From Sphaerisporangium sp039871875 (GTDB taxonomy: Bacteria; Actinomycetota; Actinomycetes; Streptosporangiales; Streptosporangiaceae), in NCBI RefSeq assembly GCF_039871875.1, contig NZ_JBDPMD010000043.1, positions 1 through 64,000 on the forward strand: a stretch of 64,000 nt of DNA, given 5' to 3'. The position numbers and the translations under genes were made by a program. Positions within the stretch are counted from its first letter, which is position 1; every line of letters starts with the position of its first letter. The notes under the pieces are model-generated. The model saw only the letters and a list, made by a program, of their open reading frames with translations. It made no database searches and was not told the DNA's origin. Below are positions 1 to 7,164 of this stretch, piece by piece.

Positions 1-1
1 C

Positions 2-406
2 GACCACCCCGCACCACACATCCCCTCATCGCCCCAGGACCGCCCCACGTCCCCCGACCACCCCACGTTCCCCGACCGCCCAGCGCCGCACGACCGGACA
101 CCCCTGGACGACTGGACCGGTTCCGTGGAGTCCCCTCCCGGATCCCCCGCCGATCAGGCCGCCAAGAGGCGGGCCGCCCGCCTGTTCGACATCCGGCGCA
201 TCATCGGCGGCCTGTTCCTCGCTTACGGCGTGATCCTCACCGTCACCGGGATCGTGGACACCCAGGATGCCGTGTCCAAGGCCGAAGGCATCCGCGTGAA
301 CCTCTGGACCGGCATCGCGATGATCGTCGTAGCCGCCGTCTTCATCGCCTGGGAACTCCTCCGCCCGGTGGACGTGCCCCCGCCGGATCAAGAACCTCCC
401 GCCTGA
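2..406 (+). CDS. Small two-helix membrane protein, probably 5'-truncated by the window edge
   Basis: The reading frame is open from the first bases of the window to the TGA at 404-406, so the true start may lie upstream. The first internal start candidate is a GTG at 125 (93 residues). The roughly 40 codons before it are Pro/Asp/His-rich with GC-rich third positions, like the proline-rich cytoplasmic tails seen in actinobacterial membrane proteins. After a basic stretch (AKRRAARLFDIRR) come two predicted membrane helices, around GGLFLAYGVILTVTGI and GIAMIVVAAVFIAWELL, and a short proline-rich C-terminus. Membrane location is likely. I do not recognise a functional family. Confidence 0.7.
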   Translation, partial: DHPAPHIPSSPQDRPTSPDHPTFPDRPAPHDRTPLDDWTGSVESPPGSPADQAAKRRAARLFDIRRIIGGLFLAYGVILTVTGIVDTQDAVSKAEGIRVNLWTGIAMIVVAAVFIAWELLRPVDVPPPDQEPPA

Positions 407-556
407 TCCGCCGCTGAACCGGATAAGTCCCTTCGCGTGGAACTTTCACCCCATACCTAGACAAAAGCCCAGCTCACGCCACCACCCCGCCCTCTCCGGC
501 TTCCTTGCCCGGCCCGTTGGTCCTTAACATCGCGGGCGACCCCCCGGAGGTGGACC

Positions 557-1666
557 ATGGCCGCGAGGCGCACGCTCCTGGCAGTGCTCACAGCCCTGAT
601 CGGTGTCCTGGCGTACCTGGTGGTGACGCCGACCCCACCCGCCAGGGCGGCCACCGTCAGGATCATGCCCCTCGGCGACTCCATCACCGGCTCCCCCGGC
701 TGCTGGCGCGCCCTGCTGTGGAACCGCCTGGTCCAGGCCGGCTACACCGGCCTCGACTTCGTCGGCACCCTGCCACCCCAGGGATGCGGCGTCTCCCACG
801 ACGGCGACAACGAAGGCCACGGCGGAGCCCTCGTCACCAACGTCGCCGACCAGAACCAGCTCCCCGGCTGGCTGTCGGCCACCCGCCCCGACATCGTCCT
901 GATGCACTTCGGCACCAACGACGTCTGGAGCAACCGCCCCACCCAGACGATCCTCGCCGCGTACAGCAAACTGGTCGACCAGATGCGGGCGAGCAACCCC
1001 AACATGAAGATCCTCGTCGCCCAGATCATCCCGATGAGCGTCAGCTCCTGCCCCGACTGCGGCAACCGCGTCATCAGCCTCAACGCGGCAATCCCCTCCT
1101 GGGCCGAGTCCAAGAGCACCCCCGCGTCCCCCATCGTGGTCGTCGACCAGTGGACCGGCTTCAGCAACGCGCAGAACACCTACGACGGCGTCCACCCCAA
1201 CGCCGCCGGCGACCAGTTGATCTCCGACACGTGGTTCCCGCCCCTGAAGTCCCTCCTGGACGGCGTCCTCCCCACCCCCACGCCGACGCCCACCATGAGC
1301 ACCACCCCCTCCCCGACCCGTCCCCCCACACCGACGCCGACCCCGACGCCGAGCAACTCCCCCGGCACCTGCCAGGCCACCTACACCGTCGGCAACTCCT
1401 GGCCCGGCGGCTTCAACGCCTCCGTGACCGTCCGCAACCCCGGCCCCACCACGACCTCCGGCTGGACCGTCCGCTGGATCTGGCCGAGCGGCCAGTCCGT
1501 CTCCCAGGCCTGGAACGCCACCGTCACCACCTCCGGCTCCACCGTGACCGCCAAGAACGCCCCCTACAACGGCACCCTCCCCGCCGGCGCCACCACAACC
1601 TTCGGCTTCACCGCCACCTACTCCCGCACCAACACCGCCCCCACCCCCCTCTGCACCTTCCCCTGA
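557..1666 (+). CDS. Secreted SGNH/GDSL esterase with C-terminal CBM2 carbohydrate-binding domain
   Basis: This 369-residue protein is exported by a signal peptide that ends near residue 31 (PARA-A). The SGNH hydrolase fold is shown by block I GDSIT (residues 40-44, nucleophile Ser42), block III GTND (119-122) and block V DGVHP (Asp210/His213). Such enzymes are usually carbohydrate esterases of the CE3 type that remove acetyl groups from xylan. A Pro-Thr linker (about 237-270) leads to a roughly 95-residue domain with a terminal cysteine pair and the conserved WPGGF and SGWTVRW segments of a CBM2 cellulose/xylan-binding module. The ATG has a good ribosome binding site (GGAGG about 8 nt upstream). 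Acetylxylan esterase is an inference; the GDSL plus CBM2 architecture is clear. Confidence 0.88.
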   Translation: MAARRTLLAVLTALIGVLAYLVVTPTPPARAATVRIMPLGDSITGSPGCWRALLWNRLVQAGYTGLDFVGTLPPQGCGVSHDGDNEGHGGALVTNVADQNQLPGWLSATRPDIVLMHFGTNDVWSNRPTQTILAAYSKLVDQMRASNPNMKILVAQIIPMSVSSCPDCGNRVISLNAAIPSWAESKSTPASPIVVVDQWTGFSNAQNTYDGVHPNAAGDQLISDTWFPPLKSLLDGVLPTPTPTPTMSTTPSPTRPPTPTPTPTPSNSPGTCQATYTVGNSWPGGFNASVTVRNPGPTTTSGWTVRWIWPSGQSVSQAWNATVTTSGSTVTAKNAPYNGTLPAGATTTFGFTATYSRTNTAPTPLCTFP

Positions 1667-1705
1667 CCCCAGGCCCGGCCCTCCGGCCACCTCCCACCAA
1701 GATCC

Positions 1706-1738
1706 AGGGCGCCCCCACCCGCCCGCCGGGGGCGCCCT
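1706..1738 (+). terminator. Rho-independent-like terminator after the GDSL esterase
   Basis: Perfect 11-bp inverted repeat (arms AGGGCGCCCCC, 1706-1716 and 1728-1738) with an 11-nt loop. It lies 40 nt after the stop codon and is followed by CCCATTTTCC. Confidence 0.75.
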
Positions 1739-1822
1739 CCCATTTTCCCGCCACCCCCACACCAAACTGACCCGACACCCCGCCCCGAACACCCCCCAAA
1801 ATGTGAGAGACTCCAAGCTTGC

Positions 1823-1896
1823 GGGGCGGTAGCTCAGCCGGTCAGAGCAGCGGACTCATAATCCGTAGGTCGTGGGTTCAAGTCCCACCCGCCCTA
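1823..1896 (+). tRNA. tRNA with CAT anticodon (probably tRNA-Met; tRNA-Ile2 not excluded)
   Basis: A complete cloverleaf can be drawn by eye. The acceptor stem is GGGGCGG/CCGCCCT (first pair G-T), the D arm GCTC...GAGC, and the anticodon stem GCGGA/TCCGT with loop CTCATAA. The T arm is GTGGG-TTCAAGT-CCCAC and the discriminator is A at 1896. No CCA is encoded, as is usual in actinobacteria. The CAT anticodon fits elongator Met or a lysidine-modified Ile tRNA; an initiator tRNA is less likely because there are not three G-C pairs at the base of the anticodon stem. A decayed integrase lies just downstream. Confidence 0.92.
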
Positions 1897-2095
1897 CTCC
1901 CGATCAGCCCGAAATCCGAGCTGACCAGCCCTTCTTCACGCAGCGGCCCACACATCACATGCAGCCGGATGTCACCGGAAGCAGTCCGGAGCCGGCGCTC
2001 ACGGGATATGCGCGGGATGGGACGAGGCGCATTCTCCCGACTCAGGGCCACAAAGCGAAGGGCCGCGGGATGACCGTGACCATTGGAAGAGATCT

Positions 2096-2760
2096 TCACG
2101 CCGTCAACGCCTCGGCGATCCGCCGGTTGGCGATCTCCCGTTGCCCGTCTAGGCATTTGGCGTAGACCCGCAGCAGCACGTCCACGCTGTGCCCGGCCCG
2201 TTCCTCGGCATCCGGCGCCGGTACCCCCGAGTTGAGCCCTAGCAAGACCGCCGCATGCCGCAAGTCGTACGGCCGGCCAGCGGCGACGCGACCTGGTCAG
2301 GCGTCAACGCGTACGTCCGCGCTTCCTTCCAGACCTTGCCGTACGCGGTCCCGGCGAAGACACTGCCGGTGCGAGTCCGGAACAGCCGCCCGTCGGCCGC
2401 GGTGCCATGCCGTTCGATGTGCTCGCGAAGGATGCGCACCAACTCCGGCGGGATGGACACGTCCCTGATCGCCTTGCGCCGACGTTGCTTGAGGCCGCGA
2501 ACGTCATGGGTGCTTCCTGAGTCGCTGTAGCGCCGGGAGCTTTCCGGGCGCGTCTGCTCCAAGGTCAGCAGGCCCCACTCGGTTGCCGGAAGATGGCAAT
2601 CCTTCTCGCGCAGTCCGGCCGCCTCCGCAGGCCGCAGACCGGCGAAGTACATGCAGGCGAACATCCCCGCCAACATCGCCCCGCCCGCCGTACACGGCAC
2701 CCGCCGCCCTGACCCAACCCGCCCGACCAGGGACGTGCCGCCGCCTCACCTAGGTACTGA
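2096..2760 (-). pseudogene. Tyrosine integrase remnant, frameshifted and lacking its N-terminal half
   Basis: Read leftward, the sequence gives the catalytic domain of a typical actinobacterial phage or ICE integrase: YFAGLRPAEAAGLREKDC (first catalytic Arg), then PPELVRILREHI, then TPDQVASPLAG in one frame. It continues in another frame as RPYDLRHAAVLL, then ERAGHSVDVLLRVYAKCLDG and a TGA at 2098-2096. The shift is a single missing base between about 2273 and 2290, which separates the first Arg box from the Arg-His box and the Tyr nucleophile. The upstream arm-binding and core-binding domains (around 250 residues in intact relatives) are missing beyond about 2760. The gene points toward the adjacent tRNA, as integrases of tRNA-inserted elements often do. 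It should be inactive. Confidence 0.85.
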
Positions 2761-2801
2761 TACTCAGGCCTGCTGGGACGAGATCCTTCAGACTCGAGAT
2801 C

Positions 2802-3170
2802 ATGCGATTATTCCGAGCTGTTGGCCGCTATGTATCCCGATACGATCGCGGCAGGTTCGCGTTGGCCATCGCCGGCCCTTATGCGCTCCTCGTCATCGCC
2901 GCGACCGTCTACGTCGAGATCAGCACTCGCCAGCCAGGCAGCCAAGGGCTGGAGGCGCTGGCAGTGTTCGCGGTCACTGCTCCAAGTTCGCTGATCCTTA
3001 TGGAGCTGCCGGCCGTACTGCCCGAAGTGACCTACTGGTTGTTTCCTGCGGCCGGGTTGTTCCAGGCATGGCTCCTATGGTTGAGCGCGCGAGGACGTAG
3101 GAAAAGCACGCCTCCAGCGGGGGCGCTCCGGCTCCAGGATGACGTCCAGGGCCAGGAGAAGGCGCCGTAG
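2802..3170 (+). CDS. Small membrane protein resembling the SCO4225 family
   Basis: The 122-residue product has a basic N-terminus (MRLFRAVGRYVSRYDRGR) and three predicted membrane segments: ALAIAGPYALLVIAATVYV, about ALAVFAVTAPSSLILMEL, and YWLFPAAGLFQAWLLWLS. A basic tail follows (ARGRRK). The pattern of three helices with TAPSSL in the second resembles the small SCO4225-type membrane proteins of Streptomyces, but I make that link from memory and it is tentative. The gene lies inside the decayed mobile region next to the tRNA, alone and with no obvious partner. The ATG at 2802 has only a weak ribosome binding site. Confidence 0.6.
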   Translation: MRLFRAVGRYVSRYDRGRFALAIAGPYALLVIAATVYVEISTRQPGSQGLEALAVFAVTAPSSLILMELPAVLPEVTYWLFPAAGLFQAWLLWLSARGRRKSTPPAGALRLQDDVQGQEKAP

Positions 3171-3333
3171 AGGGCTGGGGTGGAAGTCCGATCAGCCCTC
3201 CTGCCGTCAACCCAGGCGGAGCCCAGCAGACCGACTCCTCCGGCGCAAGCCCATCTGTGACCGTTGGCAACGCCGCAGCCGCCTCCGCGAGCTCGGGCAC
3301 CACGCTGGTACAGGTGTCCGCGGTGAACCAGTA

Positions 3334-3722
3334 CTACCTCGAAAGCATCGTCCAGTCGGCGCCGTCCCCGAGTTCGAGCAGGTAGTCCAGCGCCTGCGGG
3401 ATGATCAACGCTCCGGGTCCGTGGTGCGGCGGGAAACCGGTGAGTCCACCAGGCGCCGCCCGTCCACGACGAGGTTGTCGGCGCCGCCGACGACCAGCAG
3501 CCGTGTCCGGCCGGCTGTGGTGGTCAACGTGGTGATGGCATCAGGAAATCTCGCGGGTCGCCGCCGGTGCGGCCGAGTCCTGTCGGACACCACGACGCCG
3601 GCCTCGGCGGCCACGGCTTTGGTGGTGGACGGGTCGTTCGTGCTTCCGAGCAATGCCCGGACGCCGGGCGGCAGGACGTCACCGGACCGGGTCACCCCGA
3701 CCGCCTCGTGGCCGCGGCCGGC
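3334..3722 (-). pseudogene. Remnant of an NmrA-like NAD(P)-binding oxidoreductase
   Basis: Directly after the stop codon of the NTF2-like gene the leftward frame reads AGRGHEAVGVTRSGDVLP, then GSTNDPSTTKAVAAEAGVVVS, then RTRLLVVGGADNLVVDG. These are recognisable beta-alpha-beta pieces of an atypical SDR/NmrA-type NAD(P)-binding protein. The N-terminal strand with its glycine-rich GxxGxxG motif is absent. The frame stops at 3405-3407, while a piece that resembles the continuation of the family (ALDYLLELGDGADWTML) follows in another frame down to a TAG at 3336-3334. Both ends are therefore broken. The remnant probably once formed part of the divergon controlled by the MarR regulator. Confidence 0.6.
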
Positions 3723-4088
3723 CTACACCATCGAGTTGCCGTTGACGGACGCCTCCGCGGCGACTTCCGGCTGGACGACGTCCCAGTGCTCGACGATCCG
3801 GCCGTTCTCGAGCCGGAAGATGTCGACGATGACGACCGGTGTCTCGGCCCAGCCCAGCACTCTGCTGTGAGTCATCACCAAGTCGCCGTCCTCGACGACG
3901 CGGGCGGGTTCCCAGGAGAATCCCTTCAGGTGCGGTACGACCGCGCGCAGTCCGTCCAGTCCGTTCGGCATCGTGGGGTTGTGCTGCACGTAGGGCTCGG
4001 CCCAGTACCGGTCGATCGCGGTCAGGTCCTTGTCGTGGAACAGTTCGCGCATCGCGGTCAGGACGATGTCCTTGTTGCTCATGATCAC
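3723..4088 (-). CDS. NTF2-like / SnoaL-like protein
   Basis: This 121-residue protein begins MSNKDIVLTAMRELFHDKD and has the cone-shaped NTF2/SnoaL fold signature: YVQHNPTMPNGLDGLRAVV, then HSRVLGWAETPVVIVDIFRL and ENGRIVEHWDVVQP. The last segment (HWDVVQP with an Asn-rich end) is typical of small nuclear-transport-factor-2-family proteins of actinobacteria, which bind or isomerise small hydrophobic molecules; no substrate can be assigned. Its ATG overlaps the stop of the upstream MoaF-like gene by 4 nt (ATGA), so the two are translationally coupled and share the palindromic operator region in front of the pair. Length is normal and the gene looks intact. Confidence 0.85.
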   Translation of the reverse strand: MIMSNKDIVLTAMRELFHDKDLTAIDRYWAEPYVQHNPTMPNGLDGLRAVVPHLKGFSWEPARVVEDGDLVMTHSRVLGWAETPVVIVDIFRLENGRIVEHWDVVQPEVAAEASVNGNSMV

Positions 4089-4396
4089 GCCTCCTTGATC
4101 GATCCGACGAACCTGTAGATCTGGCCGTCGACCGTGACGTGTGAGTACACGTCGCCGTTGGCGAAGTCCTCCACGTGAGTCACCGTCGCGCCGCTCTTCT
4201 CGCGCCAGCTGTTCAGGTAGAGCCCCGGGCGCAGCTCCTTGACCGTGATGCCGACGGTCTCCGTGTGGCCGTCGGGGGCCAGCCCCGCACCGTTCACCAC
4301 CGTGAACGTGGCCGCCTCCGGCGAATCGAATCGGTAGCGCACCAGAAGCTCTCCGAGGTCGAACAAGAACGTCCGCCCCACCAACTCATCGGACAT
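4085..4396 (-). CDS. MoaF-like domain protein
   Basis: This 103-residue protein (MSDELVGRTFLFDLGELLVRYRF ... NSWREKSGATVTHVEDFANG ... QIYRFVGSIKEA) matches the pattern of small MoaF-related lipocalin-like proteins: FNGADVYSH-type strands and a W-x-E-K-S-G-x-T-V-T-H motif. These are beta-barrels of unknown ligand. It is the first gene of a two-gene operon with the NTF2-like gene (4-nt overlap) and is divergent from the marR gene. The 28-bp palindrome between them begins about 40 nt upstream of its start codon, so repression by the MarR protein and release by a small ligand is the likely control. Function of the pair is unknown. Confidence 0.8.
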   Translation of the reverse strand: MSDELVGRTFLFDLGELLVRYRFDSPEAATFTVVNGAGLAPDGHTETVGITVKELRPGLYLNSWREKSGATVTHVEDFANGDVYSHVTVDGQIYRFVGSIKEA

Positions 4397-4434
4397 CGGT
4401 CTGTAGTCCTCTCTTCGCGGCCCAACGGCCGCAG

Positions 4435-4462
4435 TCAGTGACTTGAAGCTTCAAGTCACTGA
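4435..4462. promoter_or_regulatory. 28-bp perfect palindrome, candidate MarR operator
   Basis: A perfect inverted repeat without spacer, core ACTTGAAGCTTCAAGT, extended to 28 bp by CAGTG-type flanks. It lies between the divergent MoaF-like gene (start 4396) and marR gene (start 4531). The TTGAA-n2-TTCAA core is the usual form of MarR-family operators, so autoregulation and control of both promoters is inferred. Confidence 0.75.
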
Positions 4463-4530
4463 GCGACTTTAACATTCAACTTGCCCACGGTCATCCCCTG
4501 CCGTCCAACCAGATCTGCGAAGATGCTGCG

Positions 4531-4995
4531 GTGACGGTGAGACTCTCCGCCCCAGAGCGCGCCGCATGGCGCTCACTGGCGATGATGATCCACTTGGTAG
4601 ATCTCGAACTGGAACGCCAGATTCAGACCGACGCGGGCATGCCCCACTCGCACTACAAGGTCCTGGTGCTGCTGTCCGAGGCCCCGCGCCACACCGTCGG
4701 CTTGAAGGAGCTCGCCGAGTCCCTGCAGTACTCGCAAAGCCGGATCTCCCACGCGATGCGCGCGCTCGAGCGCGCCGAACTCGTACGCCGCGAGCCGACG
4801 CCCGAACCGGGACGGGCCCAGCAGGCCGTCCTCACCGACAACGGCCTGGAGCTGGTACTGCGTGTCGGCCCGCTGCAGATCGCCGCGGTCCGGGCCCGCG
4901 TCCTCGCAGGACTGACCCCGGTCCAGGTCGAGCACCTGAAGGAGATCGCCGACAGCGTCGTCGCGACCCTGCAAAGCGGGAGTCCCTCTCGCTAG
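4531..4995 (+). CDS. MarR family transcriptional regulator
   Basis: A 154-residue DNA-binding repressor starting at GTG 4531. It has the usual layout: an N-terminal dimerisation helix (LAMMIHLVDLELERQIQTD), then the winged helix-turn-helix GLKELAESLQYSQSRISHAM, and the wing with VRREPTPEPGRAQQAVLTDNG. The wing keeps the Arg and Gly that contact the minor groove, although the classical DxR is PGR here. A C-terminal dimerisation helix follows. It faces the MoaF-like/NTF2-like pair across a 28-bp palindrome and most likely represses both directions. Its stop codon TAG coincides with the left boundary of an IS-derived element at 4995, and the insertion recreated the stop. Confidence 0.92.
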   Translation: MTVRLSAPERAAWRSLAMMIHLVDLELERQIQTDAGMPHSHYKVLVLLSEAPRHTVGLKELAESLQYSQSRISHAMRALERAELVRREPTPEPGRAQQAVLTDNGLELVLRVGPLQIAAVRARVLAGLTPVQVEHLKEIADSVVATLQSGSPSR

Positions 4996-5267
4996 AGCAT
5001 GTCGACAAATGGTCACGGTGGTTGCGGTCAGATAATCCATCGTGGTGAGACGTGGTGAGCTGACCGAAAGTCCTGGCAGCGGATTGAGCCGCTGTCACCC
5101 GCCACCGACGGTCGTGGTCGTCCGTGGCGGGATCACCGCAAGGTCATCGACGGGATCTTGTGGCGGTTACGGACCGGAGCCCCCTGGCGCGACATCCCCA
5201 ACGCTACGATCCCCGGCAGACCTGCTACTCACCACCAAGCTCAACCTGATCATTGTCAGACATGCTC
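4995..5267 (+). mobile_element. IS5-type (IS427-like) deletion derivative with terminal inverted repeats and TA target duplication
   Basis: The ends are near-identical inverted repeats: left GAGCATGTCGACAA at 4995-5008, right (read inward) GAGCATGTCTGACAATG at 5267-5251, differing by one inserted base. A TA dinucleotide flanks each end (4993-4994 and 5268-5269), as expected for the TA-duplicating IS427 subgroup of IS5. The interior holds only the first part of the transposase, in broken frames: VVRRGELTE, then SWQRIEPL, then RPWRDHRKVIDGILWRLRTG, APWRDIP and ERYDPRQTCY. These are the N-terminal DUF4096-type helix-turn-helix. The DDE catalytic part is deleted, so the element is a non-autonomous, MITE-sized relic. 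Confidence 0.8.
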
Positions 5268-5695
5268 TAGGTCGCCTGATGCGCCCCCTTTGAGGGCAGG
5301 ATGCATGCTAGTGATCAAGATGCAATGGCTCGGCATCGATGTGACGATTGGCTAGGGGTGGCACTGCAGGGCAGGGCCATAGCAGTCCCCAGGGGGCTAC
5401 CCGATACGGGACAGCGTTTCGCTGGCTTGCCGGCGTAGAGCCGGCTCTGGGCCGGACCGCTCGATCTCCTGGATCTTGGGCGAGCTGCTTGCGCTCTGAG
5501 TTGCCGACGCTTCCGGCTTCGTCGCCACCATGGCCGTCCCATGGCGGCAGGGCGGCACCACCATCAACGGCGTCGTGTCCGCCACGATGTGACCGGGCGG
5601 ACCGCCGGTGGCCCGAGGGCCACCTCTGCTTCGTCGCCTTCGCGGCTCAGCCGCGGTCGGACGCCGAGGAGGGGGCGTACCGGATGACGTCGAGG
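5268..5695. other. Gene-free stretch after the IS remnant
   Basis: About 430 nt with lower and uneven GC and no frame that shows protein-family features. It lies downstream of both the marR/IS region and the convergent DUF4142 gene. I saw no strong hairpin or repeat. It is probably decayed sequence. Confidence 0.5.
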
Positions 5696-6637
5696 TCATT
5701 GGCCGGAATGGTGACTCCCCTGCGCGATGTCATCGAGCAGCGAGGTCGCGGGGGGTGCGCTCGGCGCGGGTTCTCCTGACGGGACCGTCGAAGGGACCGC
5801 GCTCACCGTCGGGGCGGGAGGGAGGGCGTGGTCTCCGGCCAGGCCCGTGCCCTCCAGCAGGCCCATGTGGGTGTTCACGAACTTCGCCGCGCTCTCGGCG
5901 AAGCCGCGGATCAGAGTGTTGCGGGTGGAGGCCCGGACCGCGCCGATGGCGGGGAAGATCTTCCCGTGCGCCATGCGCAGACGCATGACGGCCGTCTCGT
6001 CGTATGCGAGTCCCTTCTTGGCGGAGATCTCGGCCATCCATCCCTTCTGGTCCTCGTTGGGCTCATCGGGCAGCGGCACGCGTAGTTGGGCCGCCACCTC
6101 CCGGACCTCGGCGTCCAGAAGTTCGTGCTGGCGGGCGATCTCCCCGAGGTTCTTCCTGGTGACGGCCCGGAAGCCGCGTTGCGCGGCCTGCCTGCCCGTC
6201 GGGATCTCCCAGAGGCCGGCCAGACGTACTTTGACCACCAGATCACGGTCCGCCGGGCTCAGCGGGCCCCATGGCGTCGAGACCGTCGCCTGCCCCGCCG
6301 CGTCCTGGGACGCCGCCCCGTCCGCCGGAGCGGCCCCGTCCGCCGGAGCGGCCCCATCTGCCGGAGCGGCGGCGTCCGCCGGGGCCGCGCCGTCCTGTGG
6401 TGCCGCGCCGTCCTGGGGTGCCTGCGCCGGAGGGTCGGAGGCTTCAGGCTCGGCGTCGGAGGCCTGCAGCGACGCGACGATCCGTGGCACCAGTTCCTCA
6501 GCCGGCAAGGCGCTCGGCACCGGCTCGGCGGCGGCCGCGTCCGGCTTGCCGGAGTCTCTGGAGCAGGCCGTGGTCGTCTGAAGGACGACGAGGCTGAGCA
6601 CCACGGTGGCGACCGAAGCGATACGTGCGCGTCGCAT
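5696..6637 (-). CDS. DUF4142 lipoprotein with Ala-Pro-Asp repeat linker
   Basis: The chosen ATG at 6637 gives 313 residues and begins with a lipoprotein signal: basic MRRARIAS, a hydrophobic core, and the lipobox-like TTTAC-S at about residue 24. A low-complexity linker follows, with about six near-repeats of the type AAPADG or APQDG. The C-terminal half is a DUF4142 domain, a ferritin-like four-helix bundle: LAGLWEIPTGRQAAQRGFRA, then EIARQHELLDAEVREVAAQL, then RNTLIRGFAESAAKFVNTH. Proteins with this domain are usually extracytoplasmic and of unknown role. A longer frame exists upstream to 6703 but would bury the signal peptide. The gene stands alone. Confidence 0.85.
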   Translation of the reverse strand: MRRARIASVATVVLSLVVLQTTTACSRDSGKPDAAAAEPVPSALPAEELVPRIVASLQASDAEPEASDPPAQAPQDGAAPQDGAAPADAAAPADGAAPADGAAPADGAASQDAAGQATVSTPWGPLSPADRDLVVKVRLAGLWEIPTGRQAAQRGFRAVTRKNLGEIARQHELLDAEVREVAAQLRVPLPDEPNEDQKGWMAEISAKKGLAYDETAVMRLRMAHGKIFPAIGAVRASTRNTLIRGFAESAAKFVNTHMGLLEGTGLAGDHALPPAPTVSAVPSTVPSGEPAPSAPPATSLLDDIAQGSHHSGQ

Positions 6638-7117
6638 CTCTGCCCGATCCCTTCTTACCTGGGGGAATCGCAACCCATCGCCATGACGACGATGGCCGCT
6701 CATCTGGAGCTACGGGCAGTTCGCGTGACCAGTTCGACGGTATTGGAACGAGTTTCTGTCCGCCGCGTGCCGAATCGCCGGGCGGTCCCTGCCCCCATCA
6801 GCGACCAGCGGAGGCGGAGAGGGTGGCGTACACGATGATGTTGTCGGTGTACCTGGGCGCCTTGGCGTTGGATCGGGGACGCCGCGTACGTCTCCCGCCG
6901 CGGCGGTACCGCGGTCGCCCCGCGTTCCCGCCGCCACCCGGGGTCGGCACCCACGCCGGACGAGCGCCGCCACAACGTAGGGGACCTCCCGTCAGGCTCA
7001 AGCGGCGGAATCGGGCCGGTGCGGCGCGATCGTGTGCGGCGGCGCTGCTGCGTCCGCCGCTGTACAAGAACCTCGACGAGTGTGATCCACGCCATAGTGG
7101 GGTTCTGTCATGGATCA
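6638..7117. other. Long intergenic region between DUF4142 gene and the oxidoreductase operon
   Basis: About 480 nt between divergent genes. Several open frames cross it on both strands, but all are rich in Arg/Pro/Gly with no family features, and their third-position composition does not favour any one frame. It must contain the promoters for both flanking genes. I cannot assign a convincing -35/-10 pair. Confidence 0.45.
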
Positions 7118-7159
7118 GGCTCCTGTCTCGCTCAATCGGTAAGCGCACAGACAGGAGCC
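7118..7159 (+). promoter_or_regulatory. Hairpin covering the ribosome binding site of the FAD oxidoreductase gene
   Basis: Perfect 11-bp arms GGCTCCTGTCT (7118-7128) and AGACAGGAGCC (7149-7159), with an inner CGCT/AGCG stem (7129-7132, 7142-7145) and a 3-nt bulge. The right arm contains the AGGAG Shine-Dalgarno sequence of the ATG at 7165, so in RNA the folded form would hide it. It could instead act as a DNA operator. Confidence 0.6.
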
Positions 7160-7164
7160 ACACC

